Assembly: GCA_963989385.1 (NCBI GenBank)
Contig: OZ022500.1
Span: 105,875,842 to 105,939,841 of the forward strand
Length of the DNA: 64,000 nucleotides
Source: Ctena decussata
Taxonomy: Eukaryota > Mollusca > Bivalvia > Lucinida > Lucinidae
Direction: 5' to 3'
Positions 46,568 to 58,090 of this stretch are shown piece after piece (the first letter of the stretch is position 1; each line of letters opens with the position of its first letter). A program made the position numbers and the translations under genes. The notes beneath the pieces are model-generated. The model was not told where the DNA came from. It searched no databases and saw only the letters and a program-made list of their open reading frames with translations.

Positions 46568-47335
46568 TTTTAATCTACCCAAATGGATAAACTATCTCAA
46601 GCTGTCATAAAATACCCTTATTATCTGGGGGTTCACATATTATACATAACACAGAGGCCCAGATGGCGGGGCTGAAGCCCCAAAGCCCACCCCCTGGATC
46701 CGGGGCTGAACATTCTGATTCTCTTTATGAATTGTCTTTATAGGGCACAAAGATAATAACTCACATTTTCTGATTTGTTAAAGGAGAATTTTGTTTCTCG
46801 CAGCAACAAAATTCCTGTTACTGTCAAGGGTCATTATGAATCTTTAAACTATTGCATTACAATCTAAAACCTTAATCCATTCCATTCAAGTCACTTACGA
46901 TAAATAGCGCAAGTTCTACAAAAGAAATGAGATGATTGTTCCTTAGGGACTTAAAGCTTCCCCTTATCTCCCCTGTCTATTTGTAAAATCATAGACATAC
47001 GCTTATTCCATTCACACTCAGAAGGATGAAAGTTTTAAAGGCTTACTATATATTTGAAAATGAATGTTTATCTGACGTGTGAATCCTTGCACCGTATTGT
47101 TGCCCGAGGAAAAGAATATAGGCAGGCTTTAGGCAAGTATCACCTGTTTGTAGAAGACAACTGAAGAAGAATAGGAGGATAAAAACAGATATTTTCTTCG
47201 TGTTAAAGGTGGAATTTCTATGAGAAACTATTGTGGTTTATGGCAAAAAGGGCCATTAGGTTAGAGAAATGATCTCTGAAGATGTGAAATGCCATAGACT
47301 AATTTATTTTCAGCCTGAAGTGGAATGACAGTCAG
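46568..47335. other. no recognised feature
   Basis: AT-rich DNA, nothing recognised. Confidence 0.45.
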
Positions 47336-47399
47336 ATTTTTGATTGATTTGATGCTTAACGTCCACGGTAAACAGCTATGGTCATGTCGGGACGGTGAA
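47336..47399 (-). mobile_element. SINE family A, 3' tail fragment
   Basis: The minus strand reads 'accgtcccgacatgaccatag', 'ctgtttaccgtggacgttaa' and 'gcatcaaatcaatca', the tail of the full copy at 47661-47933. The head is missing. Confidence 0.8.
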
Positions 47400-47559
47400 T
47401 GACAGTCAGTGGTGATATGATGTAGAAAGCACTATAAAATGTTGTTTGAAATTTTTATTTCCCCAGTCCCGCTTCACTTACCAAAGCAACTGAAAAATGG
47501 CTGTCATCCTGTAGATATCATATTTTTTTCACTGCCAAGACAGAGGCGGTTAAGTAGAG

Positions 47560-47990
47560 TCAAGGTAGCGGCATAGGATTAGCCAAAGTGAAGCAAGAGC
47601 CTCTACTGTGCTTGCAGTAGGTGCAGAATGACCCTTCTCGGATGGTCGATATACCGGTGGTTGGTTGGTTGATTTGATGCTTAACGTCCACGGTAAACAA
47701 CTAAGGTCATGTCGGGACGGTCAGTTAACCTATCCACACTATTCCTGGGCAGGCTTAGACCTCCTAAGCGGTTAACCAGTACTAAGTGCACATACTTTCG
47801 CCAGTAACTGACAACTGCCCTTCTTGAATCAGCGGAAGGAGAAACGAAAGTATGTGGCCAGACCGGGATTCGAACCCAGGACTTCTGACTTACGAGTCAG
47901 GTGCCCTACCGACTGCGCTACCCGGCCCGGATTGATATACCGGTGGACTTAACATCGCAAAAGGCCGTTAAAATAAAGACAATAAATTAT
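47560..47990 (+). mobile_element. SINE-like family B copy split by a SINE A insertion
   Basis: The left part (47560-47660) reads 'aagcaagagcctctactgtg' and 'cttgcagtaggtgc'. The right part (47934-47990) resumes with 'gatataccggtggac' and ends 'aaaaggccgttaaaataaag'. The two parts are separated by the SINE A copy 47661-47933. GATATACCGGTGG is present on both sides as the target duplication. Confidence 0.83.
47661..47933 (-). mobile_element. tRNA-derived SINE family A, full copy, 13-bp duplication
   Basis: The minus strand starts CCGGGCCGGGTAGCGCAGTC (A box TAGCGCAGTCGG), has 'ctgactcgtaagtcag' as anticodon arm (CGT, threonine-like but with the loop one base short) and an intact B box GGTTCGAATCC. 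A body and the tail 'tttaccgtggacgttaagc' with ATCAAATCAACCAACC follow. Target duplication GATATACCGGTGG at 47648-47660 and 47934-47946. Promoter boxes look intact, so this is the best preserved SINE in the window. It is not a functional tRNA gene. Confidence 0.92.
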
Positions 47991-48081
47991 TCAGGACATC
48001 ATAAAGACTATAATAATCATGAAAGAACTATATAAGCCTCTATGAATGTAACGGCGTCTGTTTTAAAAGAAACTCAACTTA
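47991..48081. other. short spacer
   Basis: No feature seen between the SINE pair and the next MITE. Confidence 0.45.
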
Positions 48082-48085
48082 AAAT

Positions 48086-48321
48086 GAGCCGCGACACGAG
48101 AAAACCAACAATGTGGTTGTGCGCCCAGCGCAGACTCAAATCAGCCTGCGCATCCGCCCAGTCTGATTAGGCTCTTCGCTAAGCGCTTAAAGGGTAGCTA
48201 AAGATCTAAGCTACCTCAATGCGGACAGCAAAGACTCTGATCAGACTGGGCGGATGCCCAGGCTGATCTGAGTCTGCGCTGGGCGCACAACCACTTTGTT
48301 GGTTTTGTCGTGTCACGGCTC
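48086..48321. mobile_element. MITE family A, copy 10 (AAAT duplication)
   Basis: Palindrome GAGCCGCGACACGAGAAAAC to GTCACGGCTC. AAAT at 48082-48085 and 48322-48325. An open frame that begins inside it and runs to 48664 is accidental. Confidence 0.92.
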
Positions 48322-48325
48322 AAAT

Positions 48326-49249
48326 GTTTCATCGTTCATACGCAGTCATCAACTGCAATTGACATTTAAGTCTATGGGCATGTTTTTCTTACACCAGTTG
48401 TTTCTCGAGAGAACACCCAAAGTCCTTTTTATTTATTATTTCAAGCTGTACAGAGAAGTCATTGCGCACCTTATATGCATTTATTGTAAAAATACAAAAT
48501 ACATCAATGTTGTAGGAAGAAGTGACTTTGTTAAGCCTGAACTGAAATCTACGAGACCGGTACTTTTCCCTCCAAACATTTGTGCCAACTACTTTGCTCA
48601 CTCAACCCTACATGATCTGATGATCCCCGTGTTTATACGACGCTGCATATTCAGCCAAAAATGACTATGGTCAAAACGCAAAAGATGGACAATAGACATT
48701 TGTTAAGTAATATATGAAAATCATATGTAAATACTCAGACCATGTATAGAAACAACCTGCAAACTTCAAACAAATTTATATAATACTGTAAAAGTTGCGT
48801 ATCAAATGTACCTATTCTGTTTGTACTAGGTCTACTCAGACAAAGCGACTAAGTTCAAAACGCATTTTTTTATAACAAGCTATTATAATTATATAAGTAC
48901 ATTACAAACATTAGTCCTAAGACCTCATGAATGCTTGCGAAATTCTTATAAATCTTTGCAAATCCCTCCAAATTTCCTACAAACCTTGCGATTTCTCAAC
49001 AATTAGGCCACCAGTCAGATATGGTTTACCTCCCCCCCCGCCCCCGCCCCCCCCCACCTCACCCTCCGGAGGGCGTTTTGTAAACCATGTTTTTTTTCCA
49101 AACAGTTAATGTCTTACAAGTATCTTGCAGCATGCTAGCCCTCTGGGGAAGGCAGCGTTAAACTGCAACAGCTTATTACAAATGTTATCCATCAAAAAAG
49201 AATAGTATATAAAAATTATTGAGACTGGCAAAACCATGGCAATCACGTT
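48326..49249. other. no recognised gene; C-rich tract at 49031-49058
   Basis: Unique AT-rich DNA with a short C/G tract. No domain is found in the open frames at 48296-48664 or 48927-49109. Confidence 0.45.
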
Positions 49250-49252
49250 CAT

Positions 49253-49485
49253 GGGCCGTTGTATTCATAAAGCCACTTACAGCGTTGCTATGCTGTTGCT
49301 AAGGCTAAATATCTATATAGGAGATTACCTATAACTATGAAATATGGTCTGGAGGAACAGTCTTTACAGTCTTTATAAGACTGTTCCTCCAGAGCAAATT
49401 TCATAGTTGTAGGGAATCTCCTTCAAAGAAATTTAGCCTTAGCAACAGCATAGCAACGACGTAAGTCGTTTTATGAATACGGCCC
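49253..49485. mobile_element. MITE family B, copy 5 (CAT duplication)
   Basis: Palindrome GGGCCGTTGTATTCATAAAG to GAATACGGCCC with a two-base insertion near the left end and a short duplication at the apex ('cagtcttta'). CAT at 49250-49252 and 49486-49488. This copy shows that the target is not strictly CWG. Confidence 0.88.
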
Positions 49486-49679
49486 CATATGTTTAAAATT
49501 ATAATATGTTCCAACAGAACGCTCAAGTAGCTACAAGCTATGATGTTTGAAAGATCATTTATGCTTACATTCGTTATATATTACTTTCATTACTTACGCG
49601 ACGTTTTTTTACTTATCACATTAAAACTGCTATTTCTATCCAAAATAGTTTCTGCTTGTAAGATTTTCTTTCCTAATAA

Positions 49680-49866
49680 GTCGGGCCGCGTAGCGCAGTC
49701 GGTAGGGCGCCTGACTTGTAAGCCAGAGGTCCTGTCACTTACTTTCATTTCCCCTTCCGCTGATTTAAGAAGAGCAGTTGTCAGTTACTGGTGAAAGTAC
49801 GTGTACTTAGTACTGGTTAACCGCTTAGGAGGTCTAAGCCTGTCCAGGAATAGTGTGGTAGCTTAA
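49680..49866 (+). mobile_element. tRNA-derived SINE family A, B box deleted
   Basis: Head GGGCCGCGTAGCGCAGTCGG with A box, then 'ctgacttgtaagccag'. It jumps from 'gaggtcctg' directly to 'tcacttactttcatttcc', so the B-box region present at 47661-47933 is missing. The body 'ttaaccgcttaggaggtc' is conserved, and the tail is lost. A tail piece of the same family lies at 50409-50480. Confidence 0.83.
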
Positions 49867-50408
49867 AGTCTCCATAGTCCTATCAGTGATAAAACTCGTC
49901 GAAGTACAAATCCCTATAAAATTGGTACCGCCTTCAGAATTGATGTTAATATGTCGGTTGTTGTGCCTTTTGTGTCATATACCTGGGAAAAAGAAGGAAT
50001 AAGGTATTTTGAAAAAATGACAAGTCTCTCCGTAAAAATACGGTTTTCGTTTCTGGTTTCCCGTTGGGCAATTTACTTAAACAACAGCGAGACAAGGAAT
50101 GAGATCCTTGCTTTACATTGTATTTTCATCAACTATTAAATGACTGTACAATGTATGTCTACTTCCTGTACCTTGTACTTGTATCTTGTATGCTTACCAT
50201 TTAATGAAACTTGTGAAATCAAAAGTAGGTAATTGTAGTTGCTAACTAAAATGACCTAGATATTTTTCAAATCGTTTTAATGAGGAACTCAATGACGTTT
50301 TAATTTTTCTAAGCCGGCCAATCACGATCATGTACCATGAAGAAACTGTAGTGAGAAGCTTGCAGCATTACTTTATGATAAAATATTTAATGCTGATAGA
50401 GAAATGGG
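49867..50408. other. no recognised feature
   Basis: AT-rich DNA between SINE A pieces. No motif is seen. Confidence 0.45.
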
Positions 50409-50480
50409 GCCTTTAACTGACTGTCCCGACATTACCATAGCTGTTTACCGTGGACGTTAAATAATAACAACATAACAACA
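50409..50480 (+). mobile_element. SINE family A, 3' tail fragment
   Basis: Reads 'aactgactgtcccgacatta' then 'ctgtttaccgtggacgttaa' and an A-rich AATAACAAC tail. It may be the displaced 3' part of the copy at 49680-49866, or a separate truncated insertion. Confidence 0.8.
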
Positions 50481-51334
50481 ACATCCCAAGTCCTAATATT
50501 TGTTGCTGTCTAAAGGGCGCTTCATTCGCCTTTTCAGATCCGCAACCATTATTATCCTATCTTCTGTACTTCGGGAGAAATAGGATGTTGAACACAGTAG
50601 CCACTTACAAAGTGTTCCATAGCACAATAATCACTTAATGAATAGCGAATAGCTGATAGTGCAAAGTTGAATGATGCCCAGCAAAACACCATGTTCGAAG
50701 GGTTGAAACAGACTCCTGCCATAGATTATGATATAAACCATATTGATTTACAAGCGGCGCATTCAGTCGTTTAGGGAGCAGGCAGTGGCGATGGGTCATG
50801 GTCTTGATGGTGTTACCATTAGACCTGGAAGTCTGATACTAACTTGACCCTCATCCCTTCCCCTTTCCAGTGGTACCCCCATCCAGAAGACGCTATGGAC
50901 CAAGTTATCTTAGCGTGTTCCCTTCATCAAGCTCCCGTGGAAAAAGTCAAGACGAATACTACCAAATCTCTACAAACATCTTTATGATCACTACAATGTT
51001 TTACCGTCAATAAGAATGGCTTACGATTGCTTATGAATATGTTGCAAATATGCTTTCCTTGCGAATCAAAACAGCATGTTTCTAATTTTCGCAACACCCC
51101 GCGAACGCCCGCGAATGCCTATGAACACCTACGGAAATTTTCCGATAGCGGCGAACTGACCGTTTCTAGAAACGGAAACTAAAGTGGTTTCCTCACATGT
51201 CAAGAGCTCACTTGCATACTTAAGTCGATCCTACACGGCCCAGTGAACGGAAATAGAAGTAGAGTGGTTTCATCTCTTCTGACTGCTTGAGCCTCTGGCC
51301 GACAGAGGAGACGGAAAACAATAACAAAAAAGGC
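50481..51334. other. no recognised feature
   Basis: Short imperfect 'gcgaa.gcc.gcgaatgcc' repetition near 51095-51125. Nothing else recognised. Confidence 0.45.
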
Positions 51335-51337
51335 CAG

Positions 51338-51560
51338 GGGCCGTATTCATAAAGCCACTTAAGTCGTTGCTGTGCGGTTGCTAAGGCTAAATATCTATAA
51401 AGGAGATGCCCTACAACTATGAAATTTGCTCTGGAGGAACAGTCTCTTTGTAAGACTGTTCCTCCAGAGCAAATTTCATAGTTGTAGGGAATCTCCGTCA
51501 AAGAAATTTAGCCTAAGCAACAGCATAGCAATCACTTAAGTCGTTTAATGAATACGGCCC
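51338..51560. mobile_element. MITE family B, copy 6 (CAG duplication)
   Basis: Clean copy GGGCCGTATTCATAAAGCCA to GAATACGGCCC, with CAG at 51335-51337 and 51561-51563 inside a CCAGG context on both sides. Confidence 0.93.
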
Positions 51561-51563
51561 CAG

Positions 51564-52184
51564 GGATGGACAAAACGGAACCAAGTGGTAAAGAGTGCTG
51601 CAGAGTCAGTTGTGATACCAAACTGACATTGCAAGGTTATGGGATGGACCAGACTAGACTAAACATTCTTTGTAGCACATATTAGCATATTAGGGTACCC
51701 ATATATGTGTCCAAACTACAGTGGAACCGCTTGAAACACTAGACTTGTGTTTTATTACTCCCGTAAATCAGTCTCTTCCATAGAGTAGAAGGAATTTCTC
51801 AAACAACCCCTTCATGAGAAAAGCAAAGAAAGAAATTAAGACGTACGTAAATAAACTAGTGTTTAATTAAGATTTCAGAAGTAGTATTTGTGAATCAGTT
51901 GTAATCAATCTCGGGTATTATCGCCAATTTGCAATGGGGCTCCAGGTAAACGTGTTAGCTATCAGATGAGGAAAATTGTTGTTTTTGTTTGGCCAGGTGG
52001 TCCCACACTAACTGGATCTAAAGCACAAAGTTGGGTCCGATAATCCTGTAAACCTAAACTAAGTGATTACACGACCATTATTATGCTATCAACAGTTATC
52101 ACGTTTTCTTGTCAAATTCTCGCGCTATCTCGCTGCCGTTGTCGCGACAGAAAGCGCCATTAAACGTGAGAGTGTACGTTATTT
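51564..52184. other. no recognised feature
   Basis: No motif, repeat or RNA gene signal seen. Confidence 0.45.
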
Positions 52185-52420
52185 GAGCCGCGACGCGACA
52201 AAACCAACAAAGTGGTTGTGCGCCCAGCGCAGACTCAGATCAGTCTGGGCATCCGCCCAGTCTGATCAGAGTCTTCGCAGTCCGCATGGAGGTAGCTTTC
52301 GCCCTAAGCTACACTTCAAGCGCAAAACAAAGACTCTGATCAGACTGGACGAATGCCCAGACTGATCTGAGTCTGTGCAGGGCGCACAACCACATTGTTG
52401 GTTTTCTCGTGTCGCGGCTC
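52185..52420. mobile_element. MITE family A, copy 11
   Basis: Full palindrome GAGCCGCGACGCGACAAAAC to GTCGCGGCTC. Flanks ATTT and TTTA do not form an exact duplication. Confidence 0.91.
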
Positions 52421-53174
52421 TTTATTGAACTGATACGCTATGTGACTCATTGCAGTATTTATGAATGAACTGTTTGTTGCTTGCAAGGCATCATCGGTGC
52501 TTCAGTACCAGTGAGTTCTACACAAGGTTGCAACTGTCCCACCCACTACTAATGCAGTCCATTCCTTTTTTTCGTTCAGGTAGGGCGAAACCCGACCGCT
52601 ATTGATCAGGTTCTAAAGCACATGTTAACTGGAAGTTGTCATTCTTCTCCTCTGTTCTCCCTTCTATTTTCTTCTTTATCTTTAATATTGTCACATGGTG
52701 CTCTTTGATTGGTTAATAATGCTGATGAGGTTGAAAGTGATGTTTTAGTGACATGCAGAAATCGGCTTCCGTAAGTTTGTTTAATATTATGGATATTGTA
52801 AAGAAATAAGTACTTTTGATTTGGTCTGTGGAGTCAAAATTAATGACGGGTGATTTTTAGCAAATCTTCTGCGCTTTTCTGCGGGATAGGTAGTTGCTGG
52901 CTATCAACATCCTGTAGAGGTAGAAAGTGCAGGGTAAGGTGGTGTTTCTCTTATTTCATCTTCTTGATCAACATTTTAGCTTGAAATTAGAGCAAATCTG
53001 GATAGTGAAGTAACAGTGTATAAAGGGAGGCACACAGTCACAGGCAGTAGGGGTTACTATAGAAGTCTATGGGAGAAACAATTAGTTCACGCTGCCCACC
53101 AAAGCGCACATTCCGAAATGAAATATATACAGAGCTTGCTGAGGCAAGATGGCGAGCGATTCAAGGTTAGCCAA
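52421..53174. other. no recognised feature
   Basis: No motif or repeat recognised. Confidence 0.45.
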
Positions 53175-53935
53175 CTTGTTTACATTTTATGGGCTTTTGT
53201 CGAATCTAAATTTATTTCGCTCAAGTTGTGAGCATTTTGCAGGTTGGAAATCTTGAACTATATATGACAATATGGCGATGTCTTTTTGCTGTTCATGTAA
53301 AATACTACCTGGTATGAAGGATTCAGGGGGTGACTTAGGGTCTGTGACCTTTTACGTATCATTTTTCGTTCAGAATCATTCCAATATAGATGGACTCAAG
53401 ATTTAGTGCAACCAGGACGTTTCAATTTCTGCATATGTACATATGTCCATAGAAATTTGTTAAACAAAGACATAAAAGGATAAATTCGACTTACTGTACG
53501 TGTGGGACAATAAAGTATTTGACAAGATAGACTTGTAAACCTAAAACCTTATCAGCCGCAATAAATTAATAAAAGCCCAGAATGGTTGTTGACATGCTAC
53601 CTAGTATAATGGTACACAGGGCTGTTTGATCTACAGTTCTCTAATTGCTTTAATAATAATTTATATTCCGTTTGTTGGTAAGATTCTCTTATTGCCCCGA
53701 ACGTTTCAGCTCAAACGGAAAACTGGGTATTATAAAACGCTGATAGCGAGGAACAATTGTATACACAAACGCAAACAAAGTTCGAAAGAATACTTGAGAA
53801 AATTGAATTTTTCATGGGCAGCAAAAGGACATCGCCATATGCTCATAGTTCAAGATTTCCAAGCTGCAAAATGCTCACAACTTGAGTGAAATAAATTTAG
53901 ATTCGACAAAAGCCGATGAAATGTAAACAAACCTG
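53175..53935. repeat. long inverted repeat, arms ~125 bp, spacer ~510 bp
   Basis: The left arm (about 53175-53300) and right arm (about 53813-53935) share 'cttttgtcgaatctaaattt', 'caagttgtgagcattttgca' and 'atatggcgatgtc' in inverse order with few mismatches. Similarity stops on both outer sides without a visible target duplication. It could be a foldback element or an inverted segmental duplication. Confidence 0.83.
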
Positions 53936-56900
53936 TTTGAGGACAGTGAAAATAGCAGTGGCATATGCTTTGCTTCGTCCAAAACTTACAGCTAACGGTT
54001 CCTTTTCTAAATAGAAACAAAATGAAAAAACAAATCGTCCTCTTTACTGTCGCCATTATATCACGCGACGTGTATTGTCAACTCTGTTCTCCGAAGAAGC
54101 AAAGCATACTCCACTGCTATTTTCACCGTCCTCATTCTAGTAAATAGCATCTCACAATGCCAGAACAAAAATGCATATACCCGTGAAACACCGCATGAGA
54201 AAGACAAAACCCGTTTACAATCGCCGATTTCTTGGCTCCTGCTCTGTTAAATGATACTGTGAATGTTTCTGTACATATCATAAACATTCTTTGTCTCATA
54301 ACAGCAAAAGATATTACCAAAATCAAACAGGCTTCCACAGAATAGTGTCTCTTAAAACACACTAGGGGTCGCATCATATGGATGCAACCGACTTCAGTAT
54401 GTGTTTCTGGAGGATGCACCGGACTTAGACGAGCTTTCACCGCAAATAATGCAACGGACTTCGTGATATGCAGTCATCTATGCTGTTGTTATTATAATTA
54501 TCATTATTATTCTGGTCAAATAAAAAAAAAAAGAGAAAATATTTACGGAACATTCATACTTGCAATTAGGTCATTTTTCATAAGGGTGTAGGTGGAATAG
54601 CACAATGTGGCTTTTAAATCTCATTGAGGTAGATGAAATGTCATCTTCCTTAAATATTTATTGTTTTCACTAGTTTCATTATATTAATCTAATTATGAGT
54701 GGATGGGGCTCGAGAGTCACATTTTCATATCGATGACATAAATAATCGACAGTCTTTTGAATTTTTTTTATTAAATCAAGTGGTCATATTAATATTCTAC
54801 ATTATTTCGTTTAAATGGTTTTACCAGACTGTTCATCTTCGGAAGTTTTTCGCAAATCAGCATTTCACAAATCCATAGGTGGCTTTTCTTTCTTTCGTTC
54901 TTTTTTTATTCTTTATTTTTCATTTTTATTTTTTCTATTTATTCATTTATTTTATTTTTAGTTTTGTTTTGATGCCCTGTTTATGACAGTGTCCTTGGGT
55001 AAAAGTGCGGTATTTAGTCTGACAATTCCTGGAATTTCTCAAGTGTCTGTTAAAATGTGGGTGGGAGTGATATATCTATGTGAGAAACAATGTGGTCACT
55101 TTTAAACAAGATATTATTATACTATGATAATATATGTCACTATATGTGTATACATGTGTCATGCAAAGAGTAAACAAAATATTTACAAATCACCGATGGT
55201 AATGATAATAATTCCGTTATGATTACCCCCAATTAACAAATTGTCAACATATACCTGCCTCCGAGGGAGCAATAACACGTGACAAACAGTAGATAATTTA
55301 CTGGTATTCACAAATAAATAATGTAGTACCTTCAGTCGGACGGCTTAATTGCAATTAATAAGTCGGTCAACAAACCCTTCAACCTATCCTTATAAAGTAA
55401 TCAGCGTTAGGACATTGGTGGTTTTCCTCATAAATTTACCTGACAAAGCTAACCAAAAGGTTGCGGCGGGCCCTTTGTAGCAGATAAGCTAAATGAAAAA
55501 TAATGTATTATTTCTTAAGTCTAGTCACTGTTTACTTAAAATCCGGCAGCAACGGTGAATTCTTGTGTATTTCCTTCCAAAATCTAATTGGGTTGTCCGC
55601 ACTATGAAAATTGCATTCTTTATTTCATAGTAAGCATACTCAAGTCGAAAATCTATTTCATAAAAATGAAGAAATTCTCTCTCTCAAAGAAGACGGACGA
55701 TTACGAAAAACTGTCTATATTTGGTGCGCCCATATCATACTGCCGACTCAAATCAGAATGCAAACGAAATCAAGAGAAGCCGAGAAATAAGTCTAAATAG
55801 CTAAAAATTACAATTTACATGACAAAATTCTCTGAAATTATATGAATCTAAGGAGGTACCTTATAAGGGCTTTTAGTATTACATGTTTTCATCCGTTTAT
55901 GCGCCAAAAAAAAACAAACAAATTACATAAATATTCATACACGCATTAAAGGGAAAAAAACATCTTAAGCTACAATATGCATGTTAATGGTAACTAAAGA
56001 CCAAACCAAAAAAAAAAATGAATTTGACACCGAAAATATGAGAAATAAATTATAAAAAATACAATTAATAAATTTTCACTGAAAATTTCAGATATTACGT
56101 AAAGAAAAAAAGAAAGAAGAAAATAAATGAATATAGCTTCTCTTCTCTGTTTGCTAATTCGCTTATCGCCGATTTTTAAATATATGAAATAAAACCAATT
56201 ATCAACTTACAAGCAACTTGTGACTAAATAAATTAAGAGAATTACTCTTTATTTTACAGCACTCTCTCTCTCTCTCTCTGTAGCGGAAAAAATGAACGTA
56301 AAATGAATAAAAACAAATATATAAATAAACATATGATAAACAATAAACTGTTCAGAAATAATATATGATAATGTTACGGAATAAATTAAAATTACAATAA
56401 AATATAAAACAAATAAACTGATTATATACCCTTGAGTTCTGCAGAAAACGCATTAATAAAGCCGAAAACATCACACACAAAAACAAGAAAAAAAAATACT
56501 GCAAATAATCTTAATACATTAAGAAAAATCGAATGATTTTAAAATTCTATGTAATGACAGTACAAAATCCGTATAAATGTCATTGAGATGAAATGATGTT
56601 TCAGCAAAGCAGTCTCAGAGTTGATTTCAGGAGATGGCTTTTATATAAGCATTTTGCTTACTGTCAGATCCTGTACCATTATATACTTTGTATTATATAT
56701 ATGTAATTTCTATGATTAAAAATATTGTTAAAACCAGAGTTGACTTAAAACATTATAAATATGATAATTTTTAAACTGCTCCACTTTAGTGTTTTGTTAA
56801 TTATTCAAGAGTTTTTCTCACAGTTTATGAAAAAATGTCCGTAACACTTTTGGTATAAAAATGATAACGAAAATGAAATAAAAACAAAAACAAGAACGAG

Positions 56901-57899
56901 CAATATTATAATATTTGCCAAGATCAAATTTATTCATATGATTTCACCCGAGTTTTTTTTTTTTCTTTCCATTATTTTCTTCTTACTTTTTATTTGTATA
57001 ATTGTTGTTATTTGATCTTATTTATTATTTATTTATTTATTTTACGTTTTTCGTTTCTGTGCGAGTTATTCATCACTTTTATTCATTTGTTGATTACTTC
57101 CTGTAATTATAACATTTCCTTCATTTGTTATTCACATAAGTCAACAAAACAAATTAATGATTCTTATTCGCGTTGTATTTTACTTATTTTTGTCTGAAAC
57201 AAGGGGCTTCTAACTCACTCGTGATCGTCGCCTTTTTGTTGAACGAATTAGTGTAAACAATATTTTATTCAAATTACTGTACATATACAAAACAATACTA
57301 ATATGAAAATCGAAGAATCTTCGAGGAATTGCAAATCTACCCCAAATATCGATATTCGGACCAGAAGACTCTTCATACTAGAAAATTTACGAATTTAAGA
57401 ATATATTCAACAAGATTGCTATGTTTTATTACTGGTCTCTCAAAGCTCCACGGGGAATGGAACGTGAGTTTCAATTAGATATTCTGCATCAGCATTAAAG
57501 ATAAATAAACTACAACAATATAACGGCTTTAGTCGCCAGGAAATAAACAAATGTTTTAATACAATATTAAAATTTATCAACATTATTATTAATAAATAAT
57601 AATAATAATGTTGAACGAATTAAACTGCTGCCGGACTTCTCTGAGTTGCTATGTAGACTCTCGAAAATGATTCCGATAATTAAGAAATAGTTTTCTATAC
57701 CGGAGAATTATCCAGTGATAGTTCACCAGTAAGGAAAATTATTTTACAGATTGAAATGCCAGACTTTTGCGTGGTAATGGACAATTTGAGGTGGGCGTCG
57801 ACTGAAGTAAATATTCACAGTCATCAAGGCACGACTTTGCAAGTAGTGACGCGAGAATCTTGATTTATCCACGCGAGAAACATGAATTATTACAAAAGG
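53936..57899. other. AT-rich DNA, no recognised gene
   Basis: Long AT-rich stretch with low-complexity T and A runs (54880-54965, 56940-57040) and a short CT run near 56263-56280. I looked for domains in the open frames at 54132-54440, 55588-55800 and 56994-57197 and recognise none. Confidence 0.45.
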
Positions 57900-58090
57900 A
57901 GCTCCGGTAGCTCAGTAGGCTAAGCGCTGGCCTACTGATCTAGCGGTCCCTGGTTCAAGCCCCGCTGGAGGTGGAAATCTGTCCAACTGAAAACGGGATT
58001 TCATTGCACAGTCTTTCATTATTACCCTCACATTGTCCAAATATGACTAAAATTCTGCTGAAAAGGGCGTAAAATCGCAAGTCATCCATC
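57900..58090 (+). mobile_element. tRNA-derived SINE family C copy
   Basis: Head GGAGCTCCGGTAGCTCAGTA (A box TAGCTCAGTAGGC), intact B box GGTTCAAGCCC, then the body 'aaaacgggatttcattgca' and 'tttcattattaccc', and a tail with CATCCATCCATTC. It matches the minus-strand copy at 33640-33877. Both promoter boxes fit the Pol III consensus. Confidence 0.83.

Noticed and set aside
47870..47935. Functional tRNA gene
   Set aside because: The head looks tRNA-like with A and B boxes, but the anticodon loop is one base short and a SINE body, tail and 13-bp duplication follow.
48296..48664. 122-codon plus-strand gene
   Set aside because: Its first codons come from the right arm of a family A MITE, and the remainder has no recognisable motif.
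57900..57975. Functional tRNA gene
   Set aside because: The A and B boxes are intact, but the cloverleaf is poor and the sequence continues into a SINE body shared with 33640-33877.
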